DNA of 64,000 nucleotides from a virus. A program made the translations under genes and the position numbers. This document shows, piece by piece, positions 14,713 to 23,881 of this stretch (position 1 is its first letter; each line of letters begins with the position of its first letter). The stretch covers positions 1 through 64,000 of IMG/VR virus record IMGVR_UViG_3300036826_000261. The stretch is one strand, 5' to 3'. The notes under the pieces are model-generated. The model ran no database searches and had not been told where the DNA came from. It worked only from the letters and a program-made list of their open reading frames with translations.

Positions 14713-16914
14713 GTGTCCGGCGAGCCGCGCGACGAGCAGGGCCGTTGGACCGATGGCGGCGGCGATGGTAGCGACAGCTATTCCAGCAGCCCGCCGAGTT
14801 CACGTGAAAAAGACAAGCATGTCGCAGCGGTCTACAAGCCGACTGGCGCTGCGGTTACCGCAGCCAAGAAAGCCGGTCGCACGCCGCTGGAATTTCATCA
14901 ACTGACGGCGGACGGTAATCAGCGTTTCCACGATGCGATCATTAAGGCGAAAGAAAACCTGAAGTTCGGCGCGTCGGTGCATGCCTACGATGCCGCTGAC
15001 TATCGCGGCATGAAGACCTACGTGACGCCCGACGACAAGGCCGGCTTCGCGCTCAAGCCGGACGGTGATATCGTATCCGCATTCAGTCAGTCGAAGGCCA
15101 AGCGCGCCGGTGATTCGATTTTGGCGTTGGCGGTGCAGCACGGTGGCCGCAAGCTCGACGCGTTCGACACGGTGCTGCCGGCGATCTACAGCGACAACGG
15201 CTTTCGCGCAGTGGCGCGGATTCCCTGGAACGAAGAGTACAAGCCGGCCGATTGGGACAAGAACACGTTCAAGAAATTCAACGGCGGCAAGCCGGATGTC
15301 GTGTTCATGGTGCACGATCCGGCAAACGCCGCGCCCTACAAGCCGGGCGACGGCAAGCGCGTGTCGAGTTACGAGGAAGGTGTTGCCGAGCAGGACAAGG
15401 CGCTGAAGGAGATCGAGAAGGGGCGCGAGCATCCGGGCAAGGGCTATTCCCAGAACGCCTATGTCGATCATCAGGGCGTGATTCACACCTCGAACGTTTA
15501 TGACGCGCAGCGCGCGCTGTTCGAGGATCGCAAGGTCGAGCTGACGCAGGTCAAGCAGATATCGACCTTGATCAAGCGGCTCGGTGAGACCGCCGCGGAG
15601 ATGGCCGAGCACGGTGAAACTGCGCCGACCTTCAATCTCTGCAACGTCAGCGTCAAGGGCACCAACTTGTTTTGCGCCGACCAGATTGGCATTCCGCGCG
15701 TCGAGATGCCGGTGATCCGCGCCGGCAAGACCAAGGACTTCATCAAGCATCTCAAGAAGCTTGGCTACAAGATCGAAGAGACCAAGGAGGAAGCGCGCAA
15801 TCTTCGTGCCACACAGAACGAGATCAGTGGTACTAAGGTCGCTGCCGCGATGGCGCGGATCAAGCAGGAAGGTTTCTACAAACGTCTCGTGGTGTCGCGT
15901 GATGATTACATTCTCGATGGTCATCATACCTGGGCTGGTCAGCTCGGGCTCGACGCCAAGGATGGCGATCTCGAAGATGACGGCCGCGAAGTCAAGATCG
16001 CGCGGGTCGATATCTCGATCACCAAGTTGCTCGAAGAAGCCGAGAAGTGGACCGGCGGCGCCGGCAAGAAGCCGGCCAGCGAAGCGCCAAAGGGTTATCA
16101 GTTCGTCACGCTGCGCGAGGCGCAGCGGTTACTGGACGTGACGACCTACCAGAAGTTCGTCCTGATTGCGGGGCAGTTTCTTACAGCCAATGGCCATCTC
16201 GCGCGTGGCATCGAGAACATTCGGATCACGGTGCCGATTGCGCGCGAGTTTGACGACGCGCTGCATCCGCATCAGCCGGCCGGGCAGGGTGGTGGTCAGT
16301 TCGCGCCGACCGGCGGCAGTGACAAGCCGGCGGCGCCGAAGAAGCCGGCGGCGTCGCCGGCAGCGGCAGCAGAACCGGCTCAACTACAACCTGAACCTCC
16401 GGGATACGGATTGTCGCCAGCCGAGCACGACAAGCTCGATGATTGGACAATGGGCGAGCCGAAATCGGCGGCCTACAGCAAGATGCGCAAAGACCCGAAG
16501 ATGATCGCGATCATGGCCAAGCTGCCCAAGTACGAGGGCACGGTTTATCGCGGCACATCGTTCTACAAAGGCAAGATCGGTTCGATCAAGGTCGGGAGCA
16601 TCGAAGACATCATCGGCAAGACGTTCGATATCTCCAAGCTGTCATCGTCATCGACTGATGGTGCAAAGGCTGCGGAATTTGCTGTAAATGACGTGCTGAG
16701 CCCGACGACCGGTGAGCTGAAAAAAGGCTATACGGCCGTGGTTTTCAAGATGGATCAGATGAGTGGACATCAGGTGCCGTCGGATATCGATCGCGGCGTC
16801 GAGAAAGAAGTCGTGCTGATGCCGCACACTACTTTTCAGGCGATCAATGTCGCCGATATGACGGAAGCGACCAATGGTGTGAAGTACAAAGAAGTCACGA
16901 TGAGGGAAGTATGA
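14713..16914 (+). CDS. Large virion-type polyvalent protein: ParB-like plus ADP-ribosyltransferase
   Basis: The protein begins near SGEPRDEQGRWTDGGG. The GTG at 14713 is the best start after the small gene, but the frame is open from 14503 and the true start is uncertain. Residues about 90-200 (GMKTYVTPDDKAGFAL, GGRKLDAFDTVLPAIY) resemble the GNAT-like part of phage polyvalent proteins. ILDGHHTW at residues 400-407 is a ParB/sulfiredoxin-type motif. The C-terminus has the R-S-ExE set of arginine-type ADP-ribosyltransferases: R613 (VYRGTS), SSSST at 644-648 and E697-K-E699. It may be packaged in the head and act on host proteins after injection; that role is inferred. Confidence 0.75.
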   Translation: MSGEPRDEQGRWTDGGGDGSDSYSSSPPSSREKDKHVAAVYKPTGAAVTAAKKAGRTPLEFHQLTADGNQRFHDAIIKAKENLKFGASVHAYDAADYRGMKTYVTPDDKAGFALKPDGDIVSAFSQSKAKRAGDSILALAVQHGGRKLDAFDTVLPAIYSDNGFRAVARIPWNEEYKPADWDKNTFKKFNGGKPDVVFMVHDPANAAPYKPGDGKRVSSYEEGVAEQDKALKEIEKGREHPGKGYSQNAYVDHQGVIHTSNVYDAQRALFEDRKVELTQVKQISTLIKRLGETAAEMAEHGETAPTFNLCNVSVKGTNLFCADQIGIPRVEMPVIRAGKTKDFIKHLKKLGYKIEETKEEARNLRATQNEISGTKVAAAMARIKQEGFYKRLVVSRDDYILDGHHTWAGQLGLDAKDGDLEDDGREVKIARVDISITKLLEEAEKWTGGAGKKPASEAPKGYQFVTLREAQRLLDVTTYQKFVLIAGQFLTANGHLARGIENIRITVPIAREFDDALHPHQPAGQGGGQFAPTGGSDKPAAPKKPAASPAAAAEPAQLQPEPPGYGLSPAEHDKLDDWTMGEPKSAAYSKMRKDPKMIAIMAKLPKYEGTVYRGTSFYKGKIGSIKVGSIEDIIGKTFDISKLSSSSTDGAKAAEFAVNDVLSPTTGELKKGYTAVVFKMDQMSGHQVPSDIDRGVEKEVVLMPHTTFQAINVADMTEATNGVKYKEVTMREV

Positions 16915-18500
16915 GCGAAGACAGGCTCGGCGCTCGCATCACGGAAGAGACCGACGACACGGAATGGCTCACGCCGGTCGGGCAGAAGTTTGATCCGAAC
17001 GAACCGCGTGATGAGCAGGGTCGCTGGACCGATGGCGGCGGCAGTGATGACGCCGGGTCGAGCAAGCCGGTCGGCGGTGGCGGCAAGGAAGGCGGTCAAG
17101 GCAAGAAAAAGGTCGAGAAGCTCGCCGATTTCCAGAAGGACGGCGTGCGTATCGATGCCAGTACGGCGGCCGACGACGCCAAGGCGCAAAAATTTCTAGA
17201 GCGCTGGAATGATAAGATCGGCGAGGCGCCGGCCGAGTTCAAGCAGGAATTTCTCGGTGGCCTCAACGGCACGATGAAAGTTGGTTACGACGAACGCGAA
17301 GACCGAATCGATATCGACGGCCAGATCAAGGACGACAACGGCAGCACGATCGCGGATTATACGCGTTATGTTTTTCCTGGCCAGAACCGGGCCTATTCCG
17401 CTTACTTTGAAGTCAAACGCGCAGCGCAGCACGGAAAAGGTGGCCAGAACATCGGCAAGACGCTGCTTAAAGCCAACGTCGAGATGTATCAGAAGCTCGG
17501 TCTCGACAAGGTTACGGTGTCGGCCAATCTCGATGTCGGCGGCTACGCCTGGGCGAAATACGGCTACGTGCCGACGCGCAGTTCATGGGATTCATTGCGC
17601 GGCGCGATCGCCGACAAGCTGAACGACAACGGTGATCGCGCCAGCCATCGCGCGTCAGGTTCGGGTTATACGCCAGAAGAGTGGGATGCGATCGGTAACG
17701 ACGATCAAAGCCGGATCGAGCGGGCATGGATGGAGTCGGTGCGCGACGAGTTCGTTCAATCCGAAGAGCAGAACTACCGCGAGAGCGGGCAGGCGATGGA
17801 AGATGCCAAGCGCCAGCTCGCCGACAATTTCGATCCAACCGACAAATGGGCCGTGGCCGCGCTCAAGACGTGGCGCGAAGGGCTCGACGACGAAGGCAAG
17901 AGCATTCCCTACACCAACGAGGAATTGCTTAACGCGGTGACGATAGACGATTACTCGTCGCGCTATGGCGAGGGTCGTGACGATCCTGACATCGAGATCG
18001 ACGACAAGCAGCTTCCTGATTTGCAGCCTGGACAGGGGACGCTGCCCGGCATCGAGGTAGCGCCTGCGCTTAGCGATGACACACGCGACAAAATCGTTAG
18101 TGTGCTTACTGAGGCGTTCAACGAACAGGCTGAAACCGACGCCGACAACGCTGATTATACGCCGGATGATCACTACATTCGCGAGTCCATGGGCGAGTAC
18201 TGGGATTCGATGAGCGATCGCGACAAGTACGCCTGGGCCGAACGCAACAGCGAGTTGCCGGAATATCCGCTCGATGACGACGAGGATGTCGAGCCGGTCG
18301 AAGTAGCGGATGACACACAGCGCAGTGCGCTGTTGAAATTGACCGATAGCAATAATCCGAAGGCGCTGTGGGCGATCGCCGATTCACCGGCGGGCAAGGA
18401 TTTGCTGCTCAATACCACTTGGTCCGGTGTGCTTGATCTCAAGGACAAGGACACCATGGATCGTTTCAACGCCTACGTCGGCAAAAAGAAGGCCGCTTGA
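16911..18500 (+). CDS. Virion-type protein with GNAT-like domain, 529 aa
   Basis: The N-terminus repeats the motif of the preceding protein (FDPNEPRDEQGRWTDGGG), followed by a Gly/Lys-rich linker. Residues about 160-215 look like an acetyltransferase (GNAT) core: HGKGGQNIGKTLL is a plausible acetyl-CoA loop, followed by LGLDKVTVSANLDVGGYAWAKYGY. The rest is a long acidic helical region with no known match. The start overlaps the previous stop (ATGA). Being paired with the ADP-ribosyltransferase protein between capsid genes suggests an internal head protein; a host-modifying acetyltransferase is possible but unproven. Confidence 0.65.
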   Translation: MSEDRLGARITEETDDTEWLTPVGQKFDPNEPRDEQGRWTDGGGSDDAGSSKPVGGGGKEGGQGKKKVEKLADFQKDGVRIDASTAADDAKAQKFLERWNDKIGEAPAEFKQEFLGGLNGTMKVGYDEREDRIDIDGQIKDDNGSTIADYTRYVFPGQNRAYSAYFEVKRAAQHGKGGQNIGKTLLKANVEMYQKLGLDKVTVSANLDVGGYAWAKYGYVPTRSSWDSLRGAIADKLNDNGDRASHRASGSGYTPEEWDAIGNDDQSRIERAWMESVRDEFVQSEEQNYRESGQAMEDAKRQLADNFDPTDKWAVAALKTWREGLDDEGKSIPYTNEELLNAVTIDDYSSRYGEGRDDPDIEIDDKQLPDLQPGQGTLPGIEVAPALSDDTRDKIVSVLTEAFNEQAETDADNADYTPDDHYIRESMGEYWDSMSDRDKYAWAERNSELPEYPLDDDEDVEPVEVADDTQRSALLKLTDSNNPKALWAIADSPAGKDLLLNTTWSGVLDLKDKDTMDRFNAYVGKKKAA

Positions 18501-18503
18501 GCG

Positions 18504-18704
18504 ATGCCGAAGCCTGAAAAAGAATTGTACTACCGCGACAAGGGCAAGCGGCATGATGAGACATTGCACACGCCGATTCTCGCTGAGGGCGACCACGCAG
18601 CCGCGCAGAAGATCAGCGACAAGGTCGCGCGTGAGATCGGTTTAACCGACGCCGAGATCGAGGCATTGCACGCGCCAGTCCCACCGAAGAAGACAGGCAA
18701 GTAA
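18504..18704 (+). CDS. Hypothetical protein, 66 aa
   Basis: The small charged protein (MPKPEKELYYRDKGKRHDET) ends in a Pro/Lys tail (APVPPKKTGK). It begins three bases after the preceding stop and belongs to the same operon. I recognise no family. Its size and place beside head genes are compatible with a minor head or scaffold-associated protein. Confidence 0.55.
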   Translation: MPKPEKELYYRDKGKRHDETLHTPILAEGDHAAAQKISDKVAREIGLTDAEIEALHAPVPPKKTGK

Positions 18705-18748
18705 GACACCAGCATTGTGAGCCCGGGGGGTCGCGATGTGAGTGAACG

Positions 18749-18850
18749 ATGGTGTTCGGCCCGCTAGACAACGTTTCCAAACAAACCTGGATTCTGATCG
18801 TTGTGATCGCCGTTGTGGTGGTCACGGCGATTTTGTTGGTTCAGCTATAG
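18749..18850 (+). CDS. Tiny single-pass membrane protein, 33 aa
   Basis: The 33-codon frame encodes a short polar N-terminus (MVFGPLDNVSKQ) and one long hydrophobic helix (WILIVVIAVVVVTAILLV). It ends ten bases before the capsid-fusion gene. It belongs with similar micro-membrane frames at 8517 and 30943. Translation is plausible but unproven. Confidence 0.45.
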   Translation: MVFGPLDNVSKQTWILIVVIAVVVVTAILLVQL

Positions 18851-18859
18851 GAGAAGCTC

Positions 18860-21148
18860 ATGCCGATCAAGCCGCACAAGGGCGAGAGCCAAAGCGATTT
18901 CATGGGTCGCTGCATGCATGAGCTTGGCCAGAGCGACACCGAGCGTCCGCAGGATCAGAAGGTCGCGATCTGCATGAGCGCGTGGCGTGATGCGCATGGC
19001 GGTGAGCCGCCGAAGAAGTCGTGCGATCCGAACGACTATGACGACGATGAGCACGAAGAGTTTATGGCCGATTGTATCGATGAAGGCGGCGACGAAGACG
19101 AATGCGCAATGCGCTGGAACGAGGAACGCGGCGCAAAGCCGCCGGTGCAGCGCGTCGAGCATAAGCCACTGTATCACAAGACCCACAGCGGCACCGTGCA
19201 GGAAATGGAGTTCGTCATGTCTGACGAAACCGTTGATCGCATGGGTGATGTGATCTCGGCGAGCGGCTGGGAGCTGGAGAACTTCCACAAGAATCCGGTT
19301 TGTCTGTTCAATCACAGGGCTGATTTCCCGATCGGCCGATGGAAAAATCTGCGCGCTGAGAAAGGCGCGCTGCGCGGCTATTTGCAACTGGCACCGGAGG
19401 GCACTTCACCGCGGATCGACGAAATTCGACGGTTGGTCGAGGCCGGGATTCTGTGTTCGGTCTCGGTCGGTTTTCATCCGCTTGAAAGTGAGCCGCTCGA
19501 CAAGAAAGCCGGTTCGTTCGGCGGCATGCGTTTTCTTAAGCAGGAATTGATCGAAACTTCGCTGGTCAGCGTGCCGGCGAACCCGAATGCCTTGGCGATT
19601 GCCAAATCGCTGGGGGTCAGCTCCGCAACAATCGACGTCGTCTTCGCCAAGCACGGCAACAGAGAGGACGTCAGGACGCGGGACTTCACTGCCAAGCACG
19701 GCAACACGTCTCATGATCGAAGGGGCAGGATTATGCCCGAAGTTCAACTGTCACAACGCATTATCGATCTGCAGCAGCAGATCGCGAACCTGCAAGAAGG
19801 ATTGCAGGCGCATCTCGATAAGATGGACGACACCAATGTCAGCGATGCTGATATGCAGAAGACCAACGATTACAACGCAAGAATCACGCAGATGCGTAAC
19901 AACCTTGCGGGGTTGATCGAGTCCGAAAAGAATCTCGCCGCGTCGGTGGATTCTGTTGTCGATCAGCGGCGGCAACGCGCGCTGGCGACGACATCGATGA
20001 GCAGAGACCCGGAGATCGTCAGTCCGGCAATTCTCAGGCAGTCGAAAAAGGACTGGGAACCGATCGACTACCTCGTGCACGCAGGTGTTTGCCACGCGCT
20101 GGCGAAAATCTGCGGAACGTCGCCGCACTTCGAGATGACGCGCATCTACGGCAACGACGACGCGCACAAGACGGTGCTCGACTGGACCATGCGCGCAGCC
20201 GCAGCACCGGCCATGACGACGGTGGCCGGCTGGGCGCAGGAGCTGGTGCATCAAATCTACGCTGACATGATGGCGCTGCTGTTGCCGCAGTCGGTGTTTC
20301 CGCGGTTCTCTGCCAAGGGCATGACGCTGAGCTTCGGCAACGCCGGCAAGATTCTGCTGCCGACGCGCTCGGCAACGCCGTCGATCGCCGGCTCGTTCGT
20401 CGGTGAAGGCATGGCGATCCCGGTGCGGCAAGGTGCGTTCACCAGCCAGACCTTCACGCCGAAAAAGATGGGCGTGATCACGACTTGGACTCGCGAGATG
20501 GGCGACCACAGCATTCCCGCGATCGAGGGCGTGCTGCGTGAAGCCATCCAGCAGGACACTGCGATCTCGCTGGATTCGGTTCTACTCGACGCCAATGCGG
20601 CGACCACGATCCGTCCGGCTGGTCTCCTGAACGGTGTCGGTGCGACGACGGCGACGGCCGGCGGCGGTGTTGCGGCGGTGGTCGGCGATATCAAGGCTCT
20701 GCTTGGTTCGCTGGTCACGGCGACTAAGGGCAATGTTCGTTCCCCGGTATGGCTGATGAACCCGGTGGACATGCTGTCGGCCTCGTTGGTGTTTGCCGCC
20801 AACACTGGCACGTTCCCGTTCCGCGACGAGATCGGTCGCGGCACGCTGAACAATATCCCGATCATCGACTCGGCCACGGTGACGGCCAAGACGGTGATCC
20901 TGACCGACGCGGCGGATTTTGTCGTCATGCAAGGCGACAACGTGCGCTTCGACATCTCGGATCAGGCGACGTTGCACATGGAAGACACCAATCCGCTCGA
21001 TCTGGTGTCCGGATCGCCCGGTGTCGTGGCGTCGCCGCAGCGCTCGCTGTTCCAGACCGACAGCCTCGCGCTGCGCATGGTCTTCCCGGTGAACTGGGCG
21101 TTCCGCCGCAGCGGCATGGTCAGTTGGACCCAGAATGTGACATGGTAG
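18860..21148 (+). CDS. Prohead protease-major capsid fusion
   Basis: The 762-residue protein combines two head functions. Residues about 60-240 are a U35 prohead protease: DRMGDVISASGWELENFHKNP, then His152 in LFNHRADF, Ser202 in SVSVGFHP and ETSLVSVPANPNA. A coiled-coil delta/scaffold segment follows (QRIIDLQQQIANLQEGLQ, about 295-360), then the HK97 capsid domain to the C-terminus. In HK97 the protease and capsid are separate genes; here self-cleavage of a fused precursor is expected. The ATG at 18860 follows ggagaa. The capsid domain is related to the protein at 11527. Confidence 0.92.
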   Translation: MPIKPHKGESQSDFMGRCMHELGQSDTERPQDQKVAICMSAWRDAHGGEPPKKSCDPNDYDDDEHEEFMADCIDEGGDEDECAMRWNEERGAKPPVQRVEHKPLYHKTHSGTVQEMEFVMSDETVDRMGDVISASGWELENFHKNPVCLFNHRADFPIGRWKNLRAEKGALRGYLQLAPEGTSPRIDEIRRLVEAGILCSVSVGFHPLESEPLDKKAGSFGGMRFLKQELIETSLVSVPANPNALAIAKSLGVSSATIDVVFAKHGNREDVRTRDFTAKHGNTSHDRRGRIMPEVQLSQRIIDLQQQIANLQEGLQAHLDKMDDTNVSDADMQKTNDYNARITQMRNNLAGLIESEKNLAASVDSVVDQRRQRALATTSMSRDPEIVSPAILRQSKKDWEPIDYLVHAGVCHALAKICGTSPHFEMTRIYGNDDAHKTVLDWTMRAAAAPAMTTVAGWAQELVHQIYADMMALLLPQSVFPRFSAKGMTLSFGNAGKILLPTRSATPSIAGSFVGEGMAIPVRQGAFTSQTFTPKKMGVITTWTREMGDHSIPAIEGVLREAIQQDTAISLDSVLLDANAATTIRPAGLLNGVGATTATAGGGVAAVVGDIKALLGSLVTATKGNVRSPVWLMNPVDMLSASLVFAANTGTFPFRDEIGRGTLNNIPIIDSATVTAKTVILTDAADFVVMQGDNVRFDISDQATLHMEDTNPLDLVSGSPGVVASPQRSLFQTDSLALRMVFPVNWAFRRSGMVSWTQNVTW

Positions 21149-21181
21149 ACTTTACTTTACTGGTATCATACTGATAGGGTG

Positions 21182-21207
21182 CCCTCTGTCAACTTAAAAA
21201 CAGAGGG
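21182..21207 (+). promoter_or_regulatory. Hairpin hiding the ribosome site of the HNH-AP2 gene
   Basis: CCCTCTGT (21182-21189) pairs perfectly with ACAGAGGG (21200-21207). The 3' arm contains the ribosome site gaggg, seven bases before the ATG at 21214. In read-through mRNA from the capsid gene this site would be closed. Homing endonuclease genes of phage T4 are known to be silenced this way on early or read-through transcripts. Confidence 0.65.
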
Positions 21208-21213
21208 TATCCA

Positions 21214-21894
21214 ATGCGCCAATTGACAATCGAGAAAGGCGACAAATTCGGAAAACTTACGGTGATCCGAGAGGTTGCTAAGATTGGTCATTACCGGGCT
21301 TTCAAGCTCAAATGTGAATGCGGAAACACCACGACGGTTAAGCTCAACGCGTTGCGCAAGAAAAAACGTCCAACACTTTCGTGTGGATGTTTGCATATCG
21401 CATCCTTGGGTAATCGTCGCACACATGGGATGTCAAAGACACTGACTTATACGACATGGCTAGCGATGAAGAATCGTTGCGAAAATCTGAGCCACAAAGC
21501 CTATGTGAACTATGGTGGACGCGGCATTCGTGTTTGCAAGCGGTGGCAAAAGTTCGAGAATTTCCTCGAAGATATGGGGGAGCGACCGAACGATCAGTCT
21601 GAGATCAGTCGCATAAACAACGATGGCAATTATCAACTTGATAATTGCGAATGGACCGATGACGGGACGGCGCAGATTCGCAACCGTCGAAAACAAAAAG
21701 ATACGAGCAGTCGATTTCGTGGTGTTGATTATTGGGTGTCCAATAACAGTGTCACCGAAGGCTGGCGTGCTCGTATCACGATTGACGGCAAGCTACATCA
21801 CATCGGTCTGTTCGACCGGGAAAAGAAAGCAGCGCGTGCCTACGATGAAGTCGCGCGTTTGCATAAGGGATACATTCTCAACTTCCCGAAATGA
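21214..21894 (+). CDS. HNH-AP2 homing endonuclease
   Basis: The 226-residue protein has an N-terminal zinc-type segment (CECGNTTTVKLNALRKKKR, SCGCL) and the HNH core (MKNRCENLSHKAYVNYGGRGI; RINNDGNYQLDNCEW). A C-terminal AP2-type DNA-binding domain follows (SSRFRGVDYW, WRARITIDGKLHHIGLF, AARAYDEVARLHKG). It probably cuts capsid genes lacking the insert and spreads itself by repair. It lies directly after the capsid gene, uses more A+T than its neighbours, and is the intact relative of the relic at 10994. Confidence 0.88.
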   Translation: MRQLTIEKGDKFGKLTVIREVAKIGHYRAFKLKCECGNTTTVKLNALRKKKRPTLSCGCLHIASLGNRRTHGMSKTLTYTTWLAMKNRCENLSHKAYVNYGGRGIRVCKRWQKFENFLEDMGERPNDQSEISRINNDGNYQLDNCEWTDDGTAQIRNRRKQKDTSSRFRGVDYWVSNNSVTEGWRARITIDGKLHHIGLFDREKKAARAYDEVARLHKGYILNFPK

Positions 21895-21986
21895 AAATTA
21901 TGAACGTCGGCACTTATGCATAGGTGCCGGCGTTGAGATGTCGCGTTCCTCGTGGTGACGGAGTCCTTGACCGACACGGGGCGTCT

Positions 21987-22024
21987 GGGCGGAAGTGACA
22001 GCAAATGGGCTTCCGCCCCTTTTT
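21987..22024 (+). terminator. Rho-independent terminator
   Basis: GGGCGGAAG (21987-21995) pairs with CTTCCGCCC (22010-22018) around a 14-base loop and is followed by CTTTTT. It ends the capsid/homing-endonuclease transcript before the portal block. A second, U-less stem (AACGTCGGCAC with GTGCCGGCGTT) lies upstream at about 21903-21934. Confidence 0.8.
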
Positions 22025-22044
22025 CCCGAACAACGGAGATCATC

Positions 22045-22353
22045 ATGGCTGAACAGCATTTGAGTGAAAACGCACGGCGCGAGCTGGAGGCGAACCGCGA
22101 GGCGCGTGCCGAATCCTATCGGCAGTTCGCCGAACGCACCAAGGGCAAACCGACGCCGACGCAGGACGAGAACGATCGCGCCATGCTCGGCGAATCTTTT
22201 ATCGGTGTCGAGCACGAGCATGACGGCTCCGATCCTGATCCGAACGAGGAACAGCGTCGGCAGTTCGAAGCGCAACGCGGCGGCAGCTATCAGACGCGGC
22301 AAACGCAGGCGCGTCCGGCGCATCAGCCGTCAAAGCCGGCATCATCGAGCTAA
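22045..22353 (+). CDS. Hypothetical charged protein, 102 aa
   Basis: The protein is highly hydrophilic, rich in Glu, Arg and Gln (ARRELEANREARAESYRQF), with a disordered Gln/Ser/Pro tail. The ATG at 22045 has cggaga seven bases upstream. It is the first gene after the terminator, directly before the portal gene. No family was recognised; a head-associated or scaffold-like role would fit its position. Confidence 0.6.
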   Translation: MAEQHLSENARRELEANREARAESYRQFAERTKGKPTPTQDENDRAMLGESFIGVEHEHDGSDPDPNEEQRRQFEAQRGGSYQTRQTQARPAHQPSKPASSS

Positions 22354-22417
22354 CAACAACCAAACGGCCCCGGTCTTTGCCGGGACCGTTGTCTCCAGCG
22401 CAAAGGTCCGGCATGTC

Positions 22418-23881
22418 ATGGGCGCTCGCGAGTTGCTCGCGCGTGGATTGCGCACGCTTACCAAGGCGGTCGAAGGCGCGCCGCGACCAGGGCCGTACAG
22501 TCTACCCGTTACGGGCGGCTGGCTGCCGGACGGCAGTCCGACCAACTGGTGGCAGCTCGGGCAGGACCCGAATCCGTATGGCACGCGATCGGCGATGGTG
22601 GAAGCGTGCATATCGGCCTACTCGCAGACCATCGCGATGTGCCCCGGCGATCACTGGCGCAAGAAACCCAAGGGCGGACGCGAGCGTGTCGCCAATTCGG
22701 CGCTGTCGCGCATCCTGAAGAAGCCTAACGCTTACCAGACGCCGTCCGATTTCATGCTCAATGCGGTGCGGCAGGTCTATCTCGACGGCAATGCGTACGC
22801 GCTGGCGCTGCGCAATGACCGTTTCGAAGTTTCAGAATTGCATTTGATGGACACACGGCTGTGCAAGCCGGTCGTCGCGACTACCGGTGATGTGTTCTAC
22901 CGGTTAGCCGGTAACGCCGTGATCGAGAAAATGATGCTCGACGAATACCCGCTCTTGGTGCCGCAGCGGGACGTTCTGCACATCCGCTTGCACGCCGACC
23001 GGCGATACCCGTTTCCGCTGTGGGGCCAGACGCCGTTGCTGTCGGCCGCAGCGGACATGGCGACAACGGATGCGGTGATGTCGCAACAGATTCAGTTTTA
23101 TCTGAATCAGGCGCGGCCATCGGCGGTGCTGACCACTGATCTCGATCTCGACGCCGATCAGGTAGTGGCGTTGCAGGATCGCTGGGATGAGCGGTCGCGT
23201 GCGATGGCGCAGGGCAAGACGCCGGTGTTGACTCACGGCCTGAAGGTGATGCCATGGGCGTCGGTCGGTCGCGATGCGCAGCTCGCCGAACTGTTGAAAT
23301 TCTCGAAAGAGAATATCGCGCTGGTGTTTCGCGTACCTTTGGCGGTGCTCGGGCTCGGCGGCGCGACCTTCGGATCGACCGAAGCGCTGATGCAGTTCTG
23401 GATTTCGACCGGTCTGGGATTTGCGCTCAACCATGTCGAGCAGGCGTTCGATCGGCTGTTTCAGCTCAAGGGCCAGCCGGATGAGTACACCGAGCTATCA
23501 ACCAAGGCGTTGCTGCGCTCGGCGGCCAAGGATCGCATCGAGGCGTTGAAGGAAGGCGTCATGGGCGGCATCTACTCGCCCAACGAAGCGCGCAACGAAG
23601 AGGATTTGGATAGTGTGCCGTTCGGCGACGAGCCGCGCGTGCAGCAACAAGTGGTGCCGTTGAGCGCGGCTTCAGCCATTCAACCGGGCGCAGGCGGCGC
23701 GACGGGGCCGCATCCGCCGCCCGCGCCGCCGGCCGGCGGCCAGCCGCCTGCGGGAGGCGTGCCGATCGTTTCGTCTCAACCATCTTCGAAAGCCGACAGT
23801 TATGACGATGCAGCCTCAATCGAACGGGAAAGCCGACGAATTTTTGCTGCCGCCGCCAGAGTCTACCGACATCCTACTTGA
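22418..23881 (+). CDS. Portal protein, HK97 family
   Basis: The 487-residue protein matches phage portals: RSAMVEACISAYSQTIAMCP near the N-terminus, the clip/stem region, ENIALVFRVPLAVLGLGG and STEALMQFWISTGL. It forms the dodecameric ring at the packaging vertex and contacts terminase and connector proteins. The tail is Pro/Gly/Gln-rich and overlaps the next gene by 80 bases. Finding it after, not before, protease and capsid is an unusual gene order for this family. Confidence 0.9.
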   Translation: MGARELLARGLRTLTKAVEGAPRPGPYSLPVTGGWLPDGSPTNWWQLGQDPNPYGTRSAMVEACISAYSQTIAMCPGDHWRKKPKGGRERVANSALSRILKKPNAYQTPSDFMLNAVRQVYLDGNAYALALRNDRFEVSELHLMDTRLCKPVVATTGDVFYRLAGNAVIEKMMLDEYPLLVPQRDVLHIRLHADRRYPFPLWGQTPLLSAAADMATTDAVMSQQIQFYLNQARPSAVLTTDLDLDADQVVALQDRWDERSRAMAQGKTPVLTHGLKVMPWASVGRDAQLAELLKFSKENIALVFRVPLAVLGLGGATFGSTEALMQFWISTGLGFALNHVEQAFDRLFQLKGQPDEYTELSTKALLRSAAKDRIEALKEGVMGGIYSPNEARNEEDLDSVPFGDEPRVQQQVVPLSAASAIQPGAGGATGPHPPPAPPAGGQPPAGGVPIVSSQPSSKADSYDDAASIERESRRIFAAAARVYRHPT

